Counted from the stretch's first letter, positions 1 through 11,955 are shown. The stretch is 64,000 nt of DNA from Rhodocista pekingensis (GCF_042665545.1 NZ_JBHTCM010000018.1:124001-188000), one strand, 5' to 3'. Notes: generated by a model from the sequence alone, not told the origin. Program-made: numbers and translations.

Positions 1-696
1 GATGTCGGTCGCGCTCGACTCGACGATCATCTGCTTGTAGCCGGGCTTGGCGTTGGCCTCGGCCGTGGCGATGAAGCGGGTCCCCATGTAGCCGAAGTCG
101 GCGCCCAGCACCTCCGCCGCGCGCACCGCCCGGCCCGAGGACATCGAGCCCGACAGCGCGATCGGCCCGTCGAAGAACTCCCGCACCTCCGGCAGCAGGG
201 CGAAGGGCGACAGCGTGCCGGCATGGCCGCCGGCCCCGGCGCAGACCAGGATCAGCCCGTCCACGCCCGCCGCCAGCGCCTTGCGCGCGTGCTTCACGTT
301 GGTGACGTCGTGGAAGACGATGCCGCCGTAGGAATGGATGCGCGGCACGATCTCCGTCGGCGCGCCGACGGAGGTGATGACGAACGGCACCCTGTGCCGC
401 ACCACCAGCTCCACATCCTCGGCCAGCCGGGTGTTGGAGCGGTGGACGATCAGGTTGACGCCGAACGGCGCCACCGGCCGGCCCGGATGGGCGGCGCGGA
501 AGGCGTCCAGCTCGGCGGTCAGGTCGCCCAGCCACGCGTCGAGCTGGGCCAGCGGCCGGGCGTTCAGGCTGGGGAAGGTGCCGACGACGCCCGCCTTGCA
601 CTGCGCCGCGACCAGCGCAGGGTAGCTGCATATGAACATCGGCGCCCCGATCACGGGGAGGGCGAGCTTGCCCTGGAACAGGCTGGGGATCGGCAT
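1..696 (-). CDS. Nitronate monooxygenase (2-nitropropane dioxygenase family), 3' end cut by the window
   Basis: The first 232 codons of an FMN-dependent TIM-barrel enzyme that oxidises alkyl nitronates. The protein opens with a substrate-loop signature (LPVIGAPMF, residues about 13-21) and continues with the family's VNLIVH and GAGGHAG (phosphate-binding) segments and an ALSGSMSSGRAV stretch. The start ATG at 694-696 has a strong GGGAGG ribosome site just upstream. Full-length members are about 320-350 residues, so roughly the last third lies outside the window. No neighbour in the window shares its direction closely enough to suggest an operon. Family assignment rests on motifs read by eye; the exact substrate is not determinable. 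Confidence 0.85.
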   Translation of the reverse strand, partial: MPIPSLFQGKLALPVIGAPMFICSYPALVAAQCKAGVVGTFPSLNARPLAQLDAWLGDLTAELDAFRAAHPGRPVAPFGVNLIVHRSNTRLAEDVELVVRHRVPFVITSVGAPTEIVPRIHSYGGIVFHDVTNVKHARKALAAGVDGLILVCAGAGGHAGTLSPFALLPEVREFFDGPIALSGSMSSGRAVRAAEVLGADFGYMGTRFIATAEANAKPGYKQMIVESSATDI

Positions 697-806
697 GGGT
701 CCTCCCGGGCGTTCTTCTTGCGGCCGTCGATTGCGGCGGCGGATTGTTCCGGCCTGCCGGCCGGATCACAAGGGCCCGCGGCCCGCCTGTCCGTAAGGCG
801 GGCCGG

Positions 807-884
807 TCAGCGCCGCTGCGCCCCGTGCCAGACACGCAGGACGCGCACCTCGTCCGCCGGATTGCTACGCGCTCCGGGTCCGGA
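807..884 (-). pseudogene. Remnant C-terminus of a RelE/ParE-type toxin
   Basis: Directly after the stop codon of the antitoxin-like gene, and in the same frame, about 24 codons end in DEVRVLRVWHGAQRR and a stop. This matches the usual last strand and tail of RelE/ParE toxins (typically ...VxILRVLHGxR). No N-terminal or central toxin sequence lies between it and the antitoxin, and it has no start codon. It is read here as the leftover tail of a toxin whose body was deleted. The stretch is short, so chance resemblance is not excluded. Confidence 0.45.
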
Positions 885-1130
885 CTATCCGCACCGCTTG
901 TCCATGGAATTGCCGCCTCGGGCCACCGGCGGAGGCGGCAGCGGCGTTCCGGTCCGGGCGGCGGCGGCGGCGCGCGCCAGCCAGTCGCGCACCGTATCGT
1001 GCCCGACGGTTCGGCCCTGGCGGACATCGTCCTCCGCCTCCGCCAGCGCCCGCAGGCGCGCGTCGGGGTCCGCCCCCTCGATCCGGGGCGGTGCGGCTGC
1101 GACAGGGGGCCGGCGGCTCGGTCTGACCAT
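885..1130 (-). CDS. Antitoxin-like small protein, probable orphan
   Basis: An 81-residue protein whose middle part (LRALAEAEDDVRQGRTVGHDTVRDWL, as residues about 27-52) resembles the C-terminal toxin-binding half of antitoxins paired with RelE/ParE toxins: an acidic helix, then GRxVxHxxVxxWL. The N-terminal 25 residues are basic and proline-rich and do not resemble a normal DNA-binding domain, so the antitoxin itself may be damaged. The last 20 codons (after TGTPLPPPP) look like read-through. It sits directly upstream of a toxin tail fragment. No convincing ribosome site was seen. It could be a decayed module that is no longer expressed. Confidence 0.4.
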   Translation of the reverse strand: MVRPSRRPPVAAAPPRIEGADPDARLRALAEAEDDVRQGRTVGHDTVRDWLARAAAAARTGTPLPPPPVARGGNSMDKRCG

Positions 1131-1302
1131 GGGGTCAGTTTCTTCGCTCAGGGTTAAAGCGACAAGCGGTTTCGCAACCCTCGCTTCCGCATCCCGCTCT
1201 GGCAGGGTGTGGCGCGGCCCTGTAGTCTGTTATTCGGAACGACAACGCCGGATGGTCCGGCGGAGAAGAAAATTAGGCGATGAGCCTCAGGAGCGAGCGT
1301 AT

Positions 1303-3573
<2,271 letters not shown>

Positions 3574-3584
3574 GCGCCTGCCCG

Positions 3585-3606
3585 GCCCCGGTGGGCGGGC
3601 CGGGGC
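3585..3606 (+). terminator. GC-rich hairpin after maeB
   Basis: A 7-bp stem (GCCCCGG / CCGGGGC) around an 8-base loop lies 12 bases past the maeB stop. There is no T-run. It is followed at 3627-3649 by four near-tandem GGGCC units, which could also fold. Plausible as a transcription stop between maeB and the phosphate operon, but weak on its own. Confidence 0.35.
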
Positions 3607-3626
3607 GGCGCGGGCCGGGGCGGGGC

Positions 3627-3649
3627 GGGCCGGGCCGGGCCGGGCCGGG
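3627..3649. repeat. Tandem GGGCC pentamers
   Basis: A run of about four GGGCC units in the gap between maeB and phoR. It is the simplest of several GC-rich tandem repeats in the window. Confidence 0.6.
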
Positions 3650-3785
3650 AATGAAATTTCGATGACGCCGCTGCGGGCCGGCGGGACAGATGCTATCAGG
3701 ATCGTTCGCCCCGCGCCGGCCGCGGCGGGGGCGGGCGGGTCCCGCCCGGGGCCCGGACTGGGAGAGCACCGGCAGACCGCGTCCG

Positions 3786-5303
3786 ATGAGCAGGCAAGAG
3801 ATCCGTCCCGACCGCTTCATCCTGATCGGCGTCCTGCTGCTGGCGCCGACCGCGGGGATTCTGCTGTCCCTGGTGCTGGCGGGGAAGCTGGGTTTCGGCC
3901 TCGCCCTGGCGGCGATCACGCTGGCCGCCGGGCTGACCGGGCTGGTCCTGCGCATGCTCTATCACGATTCCCGGCTGATCGCGGAGTTCCTGGACCACAC
4001 GGCCCAGGCCGACGATCCGGTGCCGGCGCCGCTGCCCAACTCCGCCGTGGCGCAGACCCTGCTGTCCGCCACGGCGCAGGCGCAGCGCCGCTGGCTGGAG
4101 CGGCTGGACAAGGCCGAGCGCCGCGTCGCCGTGGGCGAGGCGGTGGTCGAGGCGATGCACGAGCCGCTGATCCTGATCGACCCCGACCGCCGGGTGGCGC
4201 AGGCGAACGCCGCCGCCCGCGCCCTGTTCGGGGACCGACTGTCCGGGCGCGACCTTGCCGTCAGCCTGCGCAACCCGGCCGTGCTGGAGGCCGTGGGGCA
4301 GGTGCTGCGGGGCGGCACCTCGCGCAGCGTGGAGTTCACCCTGTCGCTGCCGGTGGAGCGGGTGCTGGAGGCGCGGGTCAAGCCGTTCCGCCGGCCCGCC
4401 GCGGCCGACCCGGCCCTTCCGGTCGGGGCCGGGGCGGGGACCGAGGCGGCGGTGCTGCTGACGCTGCACGACATCACCGTGCTGAAGCGGTCGGAGCAGA
4501 TGCGGGCCGACTTCGTCGCCAATGCCAGCCACGAGCTGCGCACCCCGCTCGCCACCCTGCTGGGCTTCATCGAGACGCTGCGCGGCCCGGCCCGTGACGA
4601 TGCCGAGGCGCGCGACCGCTTCCTCGGCATCATGCACGACCAGGCCGGGCGCATGTCCCGGCTGGTCAACGACCTGATGTCCTTGTCGCGGATCGAGCTG
4701 GACGAGCACACCCCGCCGTCCGGCACGGCCGACGTGGCGGAGATCGTGCGCAAGGTCGTCGCCATGCTGGAGCTGCGCGCCGCGGCCCGGAAGATCCGGC
4801 TGCGGGTGGAGGGGCCGGAGCGGCTGCCCCCCGTGGTGGGGGACGAGGACCAGTTGGCCCAGGTCTTCCAGAACCTGATCGACAACGCCCTCAAGTACGG
4901 GCGCGAGCAGACCGAGGTGACGGTCGCGCTCTCCGTCGCCGACCAGCCCGCCAGCGGTGGGGGCGGCGGCATGCCGGGGGCTCTGTCGGCGGTTCCGGTC
5001 CTGCCCGGACGGCGGCGTCCGACGCATCTGGTCGCGGTCGCCGTGATCGACCGCGGCGACGGCATCCCGCGCACCCACCTGCCGCGCCTGACCGAGCGGT
5101 TCTACCGGGTGGACCCGGCCCGCTCCCGTGCGCTGGGGGGGACGGGGCTGGGGCTGGCCATCGTCAAGCACATCGTCAACCGCCACCGCGGCCGCCTCGC
5201 CATCGACAGCGAGGTCGGCAAGGGCAGCACCTTCACCGTGCTGCTGCCGGCGGCGACGCAGGAACCGGCCCCGGCGCAGCCGCTGCCCGGCGCCGTCGCC
5301 TGA
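3786..5303 (+). CDS. phoR: Phosphate regulon sensor histidine kinase PhoR
   Basis: 505 residues. Two transmembrane helices (about 11-32 and 35-56) anchor it in the inner membrane. A PAS-like region (about 115-200) and an HisKA domain follow, with the phosphorylated histidine at H249 in ASHELRTP. The ATPase domain has an N box (QNLIDNALKYG), G1 (DRGDGIP) and G2 (GGTGLGLAIVKHIV). It would phosphorylate PhoB when phosphate is scarce. The ATG at 3786 is preferred over an in-frame ATG at 3690 because the membrane helices begin about ten residues later and the upstream codons are low-complexity. No good ribosome site is visible. It heads the phoR-pstSCAB-phoU-phoB cluster. Confidence 0.93.
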   Translation: MSRQEIRPDRFILIGVLLLAPTAGILLSLVLAGKLGFGLALAAITLAAGLTGLVLRMLYHDSRLIAEFLDHTAQADDPVPAPLPNSAVAQTLLSATAQAQRRWLERLDKAERRVAVGEAVVEAMHEPLILIDPDRRVAQANAAARALFGDRLSGRDLAVSLRNPAVLEAVGQVLRGGTSRSVEFTLSLPVERVLEARVKPFRRPAAADPALPVGAGAGTEAAVLLTLHDITVLKRSEQMRADFVANASHELRTPLATLLGFIETLRGPARDDAEARDRFLGIMHDQAGRMSRLVNDLMSLSRIELDEHTPPSGTADVAEIVRKVVAMLELRAAARKIRLRVEGPERLPPVVGDEDQLAQVFQNLIDNALKYGREQTEVTVALSVADQPASGGGGGMPGALSAVPVLPGRRRPTHLVAVAVIDRGDGIPRTHLPRLTERFYRVDPARSRALGGTGLGLAIVKHIVNRHRGRLAIDSEVGKGSTFTVLLPAATQEPAPAQPLPGAVA

Positions 5304-5388
5304 TCCGTCCGGATCGCGCGGGGCAGGGGATGCGGGGTGCGTTCCGGTCCGGTCAGCCCTGCGCCGCGGCGGGTCCCGCCGGCGCCGG

Positions 5389-5421
5389 CTGTCATCAAAC
5401 CGTCATGCGACCGTAGTATTT
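5389..5421 (+). promoter_or_regulatory. Pho box (PhoB binding site) upstream of pstS
   Basis: Three 11-base direct repeats in register: CTGTCATCAAA, CCGTCATGCGA, CCGTAGTATTT. The first two match the PhoB consensus CTGTCAT plus a 4-base A/T-leaning spacer; the third is degenerate. The site lies about 107 bases before the pstS start. This is the only clear Pho box seen in the window, so pstSCAB-phoU-phoB is likely induced together from here on phosphate starvation. Confidence 0.85.
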
Positions 5422-5527
5422 GGTTCGCGCTCGGGGACTAAGGTCCGGCTACCCCGCCGGGACCCAGTTGCCGGGGAGAGCGGGCTTGCATCCCCGGACC
5501 AGTTGCCAAGAAATCGGAGGCAATGTC

Positions 5528-6568
5528 GTGACCACGAAGAAGCTTGCCCTTGCCGCCGCGGTCGCTGCGGTTTCCGTCGTCGGCCTGACCGGCGTCGCCG
5601 AGGCCCGCCAGCAGATCCGCATCGTCGGTTCCTCCACGGTCTTCCCCTTCACCGCCACGGTGGTGGAGCGCTTCGGCCAGACCACCAGCTTCCCCGCGCC
5701 GATCCTGGAGTCGACCGGCACCGGCGGCGGCATGCGCCTGTTCTGCGCCGGCGTCGGCGCCGATCACCCGGACATCACCGGCGCCTCGCGCGCCATGAAG
5801 GCGTCCGAGTTCGATCAGTGCCAGAAGAACGGCGTCGAAGAAGTCACCGAGATCCAGATCGGCTTCGACGGCATCGCCTTCGCCCACTCCAAGGCCGGCC
5901 CGGAGATCAACCTGACCAAGGCCCAGCTCTGGCAGGCGCTGGCCAAGGAGGTCGAGGTCAACGGCCAGATCGTCCCGAACCCGCACAAGCGCTGGTCCGA
6001 CGTCGATCCGTCGCTGCCGAACGCCCCGATCGAGGTGCTCGGCCCGCCCCCGACCTCCGGCACCCGCGACGCCTGGGTCGAGCTGGTGATGGACACCGGC
6101 TGCGAGGAGTATCCGGCGGTGAAGTCGCTGGCCGCCGCCCGCAAGAAGGCCGTCTGCCAGACGATGCGTGAGGACGGCGCCTTCATCGAGGCCGGTGAGA
6201 ACGACAACCTGATCGTCCAGCGTCTGGAGCAGAACAAGGACGCCTACGGCATCTTCGGCTTCTCCTACCTGGAGGAGAACCTGGACAAGCTGAAGGGCGC
6301 GACGATCGCCGGCGTGACCCCGAGCTTCGAGACCATCGCCTCCGGCGAGTACCCGATCTCCCGCCCGCTCTTCATCTACCTGAAGAACGCCCATGTCGGC
6401 GTCATCCCCGGCCTGAAGGAGTTCGTCACCGAGTATGTCGGTGAGCGCGCCGCCGGTGAGGACGGCTACCTGGCCGACAAGGGTCTGGTGGCGATGCCGG
6501 CCGAGCGTCTGGCCAAGGTGCAGGAGACCGTGAAGTCCCTGACCCCGATGGCCAAGCCGGCCTCCTGA
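5528..6568 (+). CDS. pstS: Periplasmic phosphate-binding protein PstS
   Basis: 346 residues. A Sec signal peptide occupies residues 1-26 with an AEA cleavage site before RQQ. The mature protein begins with the phosphate-loop strand IRIVGSSTVFPFT and has the second ligand loop STGTGGGMRLF, typical of PstS. It captures phosphate in the periplasm for PstCAB. The GTG at 5528 was chosen because GGAGG lies 7 bases before it and the signal peptide starts there. The codons are strongly biased to G/C-ending forms, consistent with high expression. A hairpin after the gene may lower transcription of pstCAB relative to pstS. Confidence 0.95.
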   Translation: MTTKKLALAAAVAAVSVVGLTGVAEARQQIRIVGSSTVFPFTATVVERFGQTTSFPAPILESTGTGGGMRLFCAGVGADHPDITGASRAMKASEFDQCQKNGVEEVTEIQIGFDGIAFAHSKAGPEINLTKAQLWQALAKEVEVNGQIVPNPHKRWSDVDPSLPNAPIEVLGPPPTSGTRDAWVELVMDTGCEEYPAVKSLAAARKKAVCQTMREDGAFIEAGENDNLIVQRLEQNKDAYGIFGFSYLEENLDKLKGATIAGVTPSFETIASGEYPISRPLFIYLKNAHVGVIPGLKEFVTEYVGERAAGEDGYLADKGLVAMPAERLAKVQETVKSLTPMAKPAS

Positions 6569-6594
6569 TCCGGTTGCCCGACCGCCTGAACGGT

Positions 6595-6622
6595 GCTACC
6601 GGCGGTGATCGCCGCCGGTAGC
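6595..6622 (+). terminator. Hairpin between pstS and pstC (likely attenuator)
   Basis: A perfect 11-bp stem (GCTACCGGCGG / CCGCCGGTAGC) with a 6-base loop, then CCTTTC. It lies 27 bases after pstS. An intergenic hairpin here is common in pst operons and is expected to let more pstS than pstCAB transcript accumulate. Confidence 0.65.
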
Positions 6623-6686
6623 CCTTTCGGTGGCCGGGATTTCTGTATTTCCATGGTGCGGGGCACTCCCGCGTTCGGGGACGCCG

Positions 6687-8153
6687 ATGTCCATCCAGTT
6701 GACCGTCGCCATCCTGCTGCTGCTGTCCGCCATCGGCTTCTGGATGGGGCGGAGCCGGGCGGTGGCCGTGTCGGGCGGGCGGATCGCCAGCCTGCATTCG
6801 GTGCCCGGCTACTACGGGTCCTTCACGGCCATCTGGGCCGGCCTGCCCGCGCTGCTGCTGGTGCTGTTCTGGCTGGTGCTCCAGGCGCCGGTCATCGAGA
6901 TGCTGGTGCTGAACGGCATGTCCCCGGAGTCGGTGCTGACCTGGGCCCAGGCGGCTCTGGCCCCGACCGAGCTGGAGCGGGTCTCCGGTCTGGTCGCCTC
7001 CCAGGCGGCCGACGCCCTGGGCGAGACGCAGCGGCAGCTCCTGCTGATCAACATCCGCAACATGGCCGCCGGCCAGGAGGCCTATGTCAATCCCGCGGTG
7101 GTTGAGGCGCTGCGCCCCGCCGCGGCGCACTATGCCGAGCTTGAGCGCATCGCCGGCTGGTCGGTGTTCGCCGTCTGCATGGCGCTCGCCGTCGGCGGGC
7201 TGCTGCTGACGCGGCGCCTGATCGCCCCGCGCTTCCGCGCCCGCAACAATGTGGAGCGTGTGGTCATCTGGGCGCTGGTGGTCTGCTCGATCATCGCCAT
7301 CCTGACCACCATCGGCATCGTGCTCTCGCTGCTCTATGAGAGCGTGCGCTTCTTCGCCTATGTGCCGGTGACGGAGTTCCTGTTCGGCCTGCACTGGAGC
7401 CCGCAGACGGCGATCCGCGCCGATCAGGTGGGCTCCTCCGGCGCGTTCGGCGCCATCCCCCTGTTCACGGGCACGCTGCTGATCTCCGCCGTCGCCATGG
7501 CGGTGGCGCTGCCGGTGGGGCTGCTCTCGGCCATCTATCTGGCCGAGTACGCGCCGCGCCGGGTGCGCAGCACGGTGAAGCCGGTGCTGGAGATCCTGGC
7601 CGGCATCCCCACCGTGGTCTACGGCTTCTTCGCCATCCTGACGGTGGCGCCGGTGGTGCGTACTCTGGGCCTCGATCTGGGGCTGGACGTCTCCTCCAAC
7701 AGCGCGCTGGCGGCGGGGGTGGTCATGGGCATCATGATCGTGCCCTTCATCTCCTCCCTCTCGGACGACGTCATCAACGCCGTGCCGCAGAGCCTGCGCG
7801 ACGGGTCCTACGGGCTGGGCGCCACCCGGTCGGAGACGATCCGGCAGGTGATCCTGCCGGCGGCCCTGCCGGGCATCGTCGGCGCCTTCCTGCTGGCCAT
7901 CAGCCGCGCCATCGGCGAGACGATGATCGTCGTCATGGCCGCCGGCATGGCCGCCAACCTGACCTTCAATCCGCTGGCCGCGGTGACCACGGTGACCGTG
8001 CAGATCGCCGCGCTGCTGACCGGCGACCAGGAGTTCGAGAGCGCCAAGACGCTCTCGGCCTTCGCCCTCGGCCTCGTGCTGTTCTTCGTCACCCTGGTCC
8101 TCAACGTCGTCGCCCTGCGCGTCGTCCAGAAATATCGGGAAAAGTATGACTGA
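6687..8153 (+). CDS. pstC: Phosphate ABC transporter permease PstC
   Basis: 488 residues, longer than E. coli PstC (about 320), with an extra N-terminal membrane region typical of the long alphaproteobacterial form. One helix lies at about 3-20, others at about 45-70 and 155-175, and the conserved permease core fills the C-terminal 300 residues. The cytoplasmic ATPase-contact loop is visible (YGLGATRSETIRQVILPAALPG). The ATG at 6687 has GGGGA upstream and starts directly on a membrane helix. The stop overlaps the pstA start by 8 bases, so translation is probably coupled. Confidence 0.93.
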   Translation: MSIQLTVAILLLLSAIGFWMGRSRAVAVSGGRIASLHSVPGYYGSFTAIWAGLPALLLVLFWLVLQAPVIEMLVLNGMSPESVLTWAQAALAPTELERVSGLVASQAADALGETQRQLLLINIRNMAAGQEAYVNPAVVEALRPAAAHYAELERIAGWSVFAVCMALAVGGLLLTRRLIAPRFRARNNVERVVIWALVVCSIIAILTTIGIVLSLLYESVRFFAYVPVTEFLFGLHWSPQTAIRADQVGSSGAFGAIPLFTGTLLISAVAMAVALPVGLLSAIYLAEYAPRRVRSTVKPVLEILAGIPTVVYGFFAILTVAPVVRTLGLDLGLDVSSNSALAAGVVMGIMIVPFISSLSDDVINAVPQSLRDGSYGLGATRSETIRQVILPAALPGIVGAFLLAISRAIGETMIVVMAAGMAANLTFNPLAAVTTVTVQIAALLTGDQEFESAKTLSAFALGLVLFFVTLVLNVVALRVVQKYREKYD

Positions 8154-9459
8154 GCTGGCGGAACCGATGGCGGCCCCTGGGTCGTTCCACACGTCGGAGG
8201 CAGCGGAGAAGCGGCTGCGCCGGCGGTACGCGGCCGAGCGGCGGTTCAAGGCCTACGGCATCGTGGCGATCGCCGTGGCCTGCACGATGCTGGTCGTGCT
8301 GCTCTACACCATCCTGCACAACGGGGTGGGCGCCTTCACCCAGACGGCGATCCGGCTGGAGGTGACGCTGGACGCGAAGACGATCGATCCCAAGGGCACG
8401 GGCAACCCGGCCGACTGGGACCGCGCCGCCTTCCAGGATCTGGTCCAGGACGCGCTCTACCGGGAATTCCCCGATGTCTCGGGCCGGGTGCCCAAGCGCG
8501 CGCTGCGCGGCCTGATCAGCCCGGTGGCCGGCGTCTTCCTGTACCGCGAGGTGCTGGAGGATCCCTCCCTGGTCGGTCAGACGCGGCAGTTCTGGCTGCC
8601 CGCCTCCGACGACATCAACCAGATCCGCAAGGGCCGCATCGACCGCGACCTGCCGGAATCGAGTCGCCCGGTCAGCGACGAACAGCTCGCCTGGCTGGAC
8701 CGGCTGGTGGAGCAGGGCAAGGCCACCTCGATCTTCAACACCACCTTCTTCACCGCGTCGGACAGCAACTATCCGGAGCTGGCGGGCATCCGGGGGGCGG
8801 TGGTCGGCTCCGTCTACCTGCTGTTCGTGACCGTGATCCTGGCGCTGCCGATCGGTGTCGCCACCGCGGTCTATCTGGAGGAGTTCGCGCCGAAGAACCA
8901 CTTCACCGACCTGATCGAGGTGAACATCAACAATCTCGCGGCGGTGCCTTCGATCGTCTTCGGCCTGCTCGGCCTCGCCGTCTTCCTGGGTTTCCTCGGC
9001 CTGCCCCGCTCCGCCCCGTTGGTCGGCGGCATGGTGATCGCGCTGATGAGCCTGCCGACCATCATCATCGCCGCCCGCGCCGCGCTGAAGGCGGTGCCGC
9101 CCTCGATCCGCGAGGCGGCCCTGGGCATGGGGGCGTCGCGTCTTCAGACGGTGATGCACCATGTGCTGCCGCTGGCGATGCCGGGCATCCTGACCGGCAC
9201 CATCATCGCCCTGGCGCAGGCCTTGGGCGAGACGGCGCCGCTGCTGATGGTGGGCATGAACGCCTTCGTCACCGAGCCGCCCTCGGGCCTGCTCTCCAGC
9301 TCCTCGGTGCTGCCGGTGCAGGTCTACATCTGGGCCGATGCGACGGAGCGCGGCTTCGTCGAGCTGACCTCGGCCGCGATCATGGTGCTGCTGGCCTTCC
9401 TGATCATGATGAACGGCGCCGCCATCTATCTCCGCAAGAAATTCGAACGCCGCTGGTGA
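8146..9459 (+). CDS. pstA: Phosphate ABC transporter permease PstA
   Basis: 437 residues, again longer than the enterobacterial form because of a large periplasmic insert between the first helix (about 36-58) and the permease core (from about 220). The EAA-type loop reads AALGMGASRLQTVMHHVLPLAMPG. It forms the membrane channel with PstC. The start overlaps the pstC stop (ATGACTGA) and the stop overlaps a possible GTG start of pstB, so the three are translated as a unit. Confidence 0.93.
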   Translation: MTELAEPMAAPGSFHTSEAAEKRLRRRYAAERRFKAYGIVAIAVACTMLVVLLYTILHNGVGAFTQTAIRLEVTLDAKTIDPKGTGNPADWDRAAFQDLVQDALYREFPDVSGRVPKRALRGLISPVAGVFLYREVLEDPSLVGQTRQFWLPASDDINQIRKGRIDRDLPESSRPVSDEQLAWLDRLVEQGKATSIFNTTFFTASDSNYPELAGIRGAVVGSVYLLFVTVILALPIGVATAVYLEEFAPKNHFTDLIEVNINNLAAVPSIVFGLLGLAVFLGFLGLPRSAPLVGGMVIALMSLPTIIIAARAALKAVPPSIREAALGMGASRLQTVMHHVLPLAMPGILTGTIIALAQALGETAPLLMVGMNAFVTEPPSGLLSSSSVLPVQVYIWADATERGFVELTSAAIMVLLAFLIMMNGAAIYLRKKFERRW

Positions 9460-9464
9460 GGACC

Positions 9465-10274
<810 letters not shown>

Positions 10275-10326
10275 GCCGGCACGGCGCCCGGCCCCGCGCG
10301 GGCCGCCAGCAGGACAAGGGGTCAGC

Positions 10327-11052
10327 ATGGCCACCGAACACACCGTCAAGTCTTTCGAACAGGAACTGCGGCGGCTCTCCGGCCTGATCACCCAGATGGG
10401 CGGCGTGGCCGAGGCGCAGGTGGACGCGGCCGTGCAGGCGGTGACCCGCCGCGATGTCGATCTGGCCGGCCGCGTCATGCAGTCCGACAACCGGCTGGAC
10501 GATTACGAGCGCCAGATCGAGCAGGAGACCATCCGCATGCTGGCCCTGCGCCAGCCGATGGGCAGCGACCTGCGCGAGATCCTGGCGGCGCTCAAGATCT
10601 CCGCCGATCTGGAGCGCACCGGCGACTACGCCGCCAACATCGCCAAGCGCTCGATCGCGCTCGCCCAGTTGCCCGCCGTCCGCCCGGCCTCGGCCATCCC
10701 GCGCATGGGCAAGCTGGTGCAGGAGATGCTGAAGGAAGTGCTCGACGCCTATGTCGACCGCGACCTGGAGAAGGCCATCGCCGCCTGGCACCGCGACGAG
10801 GAGCTGGACGATCTCTACACCAGCCTGTTCCGCGAGGTCCTGACCTACATGATGGAGGACCCGCGCAACATCACCCCCTGCACGCATCTGCTGTTCATCG
10901 CCAAGAACCTGGAGCGGGCGGGCGACCACGCGACCAACATCGCGGAGACGATCCATTTCCTGATCGTCGGCCAGCCGCTCGCCACCGACCGGCCCAAGGG
11001 CGACGAGTCGAGCTTCGCCGTCGTCTCGCCCGAGACCCCGGCGGCGCCCTGA
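10327..11052 (+). CDS. phoU: Phosphate signalling protein PhoU
   Basis: 241 residues, all helical, made of two PhoU repeats. Each carries the metal-binding E/D pattern: first around DLRxILAALKISADLERTGDYAAN, second around CTHLLFIAKNLERAGDHATNIAE. It restrains PhoR kinase activity when phosphate is plentiful by linking it to the Pst transporter. A clear AAGGGG ribosome site precedes the ATG. It sits between pstB and phoB in one direction. Confidence 0.95.
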   Translation: MATEHTVKSFEQELRRLSGLITQMGGVAEAQVDAAVQAVTRRDVDLAGRVMQSDNRLDDYERQIEQETIRMLALRQPMGSDLREILAALKISADLERTGDYAANIAKRSIALAQLPAVRPASAIPRMGKLVQEMLKEVLDAYVDRDLEKAIAAWHRDEELDDLYTSLFREVLTYMMEDPRNITPCTHLLFIAKNLERAGDHATNIAETIHFLIVGQPLATDRPKGDESSFAVVSPETPAAP

Positions 11053-11144
11053 CCGGCCCGGGGGGCGCGGTGACCGCTCACCGAGGGACTGCTCACCAAG
11101 TTACTGCCTGCCCGAGTGATCGACTGACGTTAGCCGGACCCGCC

Positions 11145-11849
11145 ATGAACTCAGCCCTGAAGCCCCTGATCCTGATCGTCGAGGATGAGGCGGATCTCGT
11201 CACCCTGCTGAAGTACAATCTGGAGAAGGAGGGCTTCCGCGTCATCTCCGCCAGCGACGGGGAGGAGGCGCTGCTGCTGGCCAACGAGCAGGCGCCGCAT
11301 CTGGTGCTGCTGGACTGGATGCTGCCGCTGATGAGCGGGCTGGAGGTCTGCCGCCAGCTCCGGCGCAACCCGAAGACCCGCGACACGCCCGTCATCATGC
11401 TGACCGCCCGCGGCGAGGAGGCGGACAAGGTCCGCGGCCTGAACAGCGGGGCGGACGACTACATCGCCAAGCCGTTCAGCCCGACCGAGCTGGTCGCCCG
11501 CATGCGCGCCGTGCTGCGCCGCGCCGCACCAGGGCTGGCGGAGGAGCTGCTGCGCTTCGCCGACGTGGTGATGGATCTGGCCGCGCACCGGGTCCGCCGC
11601 AACGGCCGCGACGTGCATCTGGGGCCGACGGAGTTCCGCCTGCTGCGCCACTTCATGCAGCATCCCGGCCGCGTCTTCAGCCGCGAGCAGCTCCTGGACG
11701 TGGTCTGGGGCCACGACGTCTATGTCGAGCCGCGCACCGTGGACGTCCACATCCGGCGTCTGCGCAAGGCGCTGAACGAGACCGACGACCAGGACCTGAT
11801 CCGCACCGTCCGCTCCGCCGGCTACGCGCTCGACCAGAACACGCTCTGA
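11145..11849 (+). CDS. phoB: Phosphate regulon response regulator PhoB
   Basis: 234 residues. The receiver domain (about 8-125) has the acidic pair E13/D14, phosphoacceptor D57 (in LLDWMLP) and K109 (in IAKPFSP). A winged-helix OmpR-type DNA-binding domain follows (about 135-232, with GPTEFRLLRHF and VDVHIRRLRKAL). It would bind the Pho box upstream of pstS. The ATG at 11145 gives the normal N-terminus; the frame is open further upstream but without family similarity. It ends the phosphate cluster, so the kinase and regulator genes bracket the transporter. Confidence 0.95.
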   Translation: MNSALKPLILIVEDEADLVTLLKYNLEKEGFRVISASDGEEALLLANEQAPHLVLLDWMLPLMSGLEVCRQLRRNPKTRDTPVIMLTARGEEADKVRGLNSGADDYIAKPFSPTELVARMRAVLRRAAPGLAEELLRFADVVMDLAAHRVRRNGRDVHLGPTEFRLLRHFMQHPGRVFSREQLLDVVWGHDVYVEPRTVDVHIRRLRKALNETDDQDLIRTVRSAGYALDQNTL

Positions 11850-11919
11850 GCGCCGGCCGGGCGGCGGCCGCTTCCGGGTCAACTCCTTTTGAAAAAGCGT
11901 AGCTATTTGCCGCGCCCGC

Positions 11920-11948
11920 TTCCGTGCCCGCGCGCGCTGCGCTAGGGT
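11920..11948 (+). promoter_or_regulatory. Probable ubiE promoter, apparently leaderless
   Basis: TTCCGT (11920-11925), a 17-base spacer and TAGGGT (11943-11948). The ubiE ATG is only 7 bases past the -10 element, so transcription would start at or next to the start codon. No ribosome site is present, which fits a leaderless message. Confidence 0.45.
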
Positions 11949-11955
11949 GCCGCGC

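Noticed and set aside
223..1302. Open frame continuous with maeB extending about 360 codons upstream
   Set aside because: The upstream stretch has no family similarity, lies antisense to the nitronate monooxygenase gene, and maeB has a good ribosome site and normal length from 1303.
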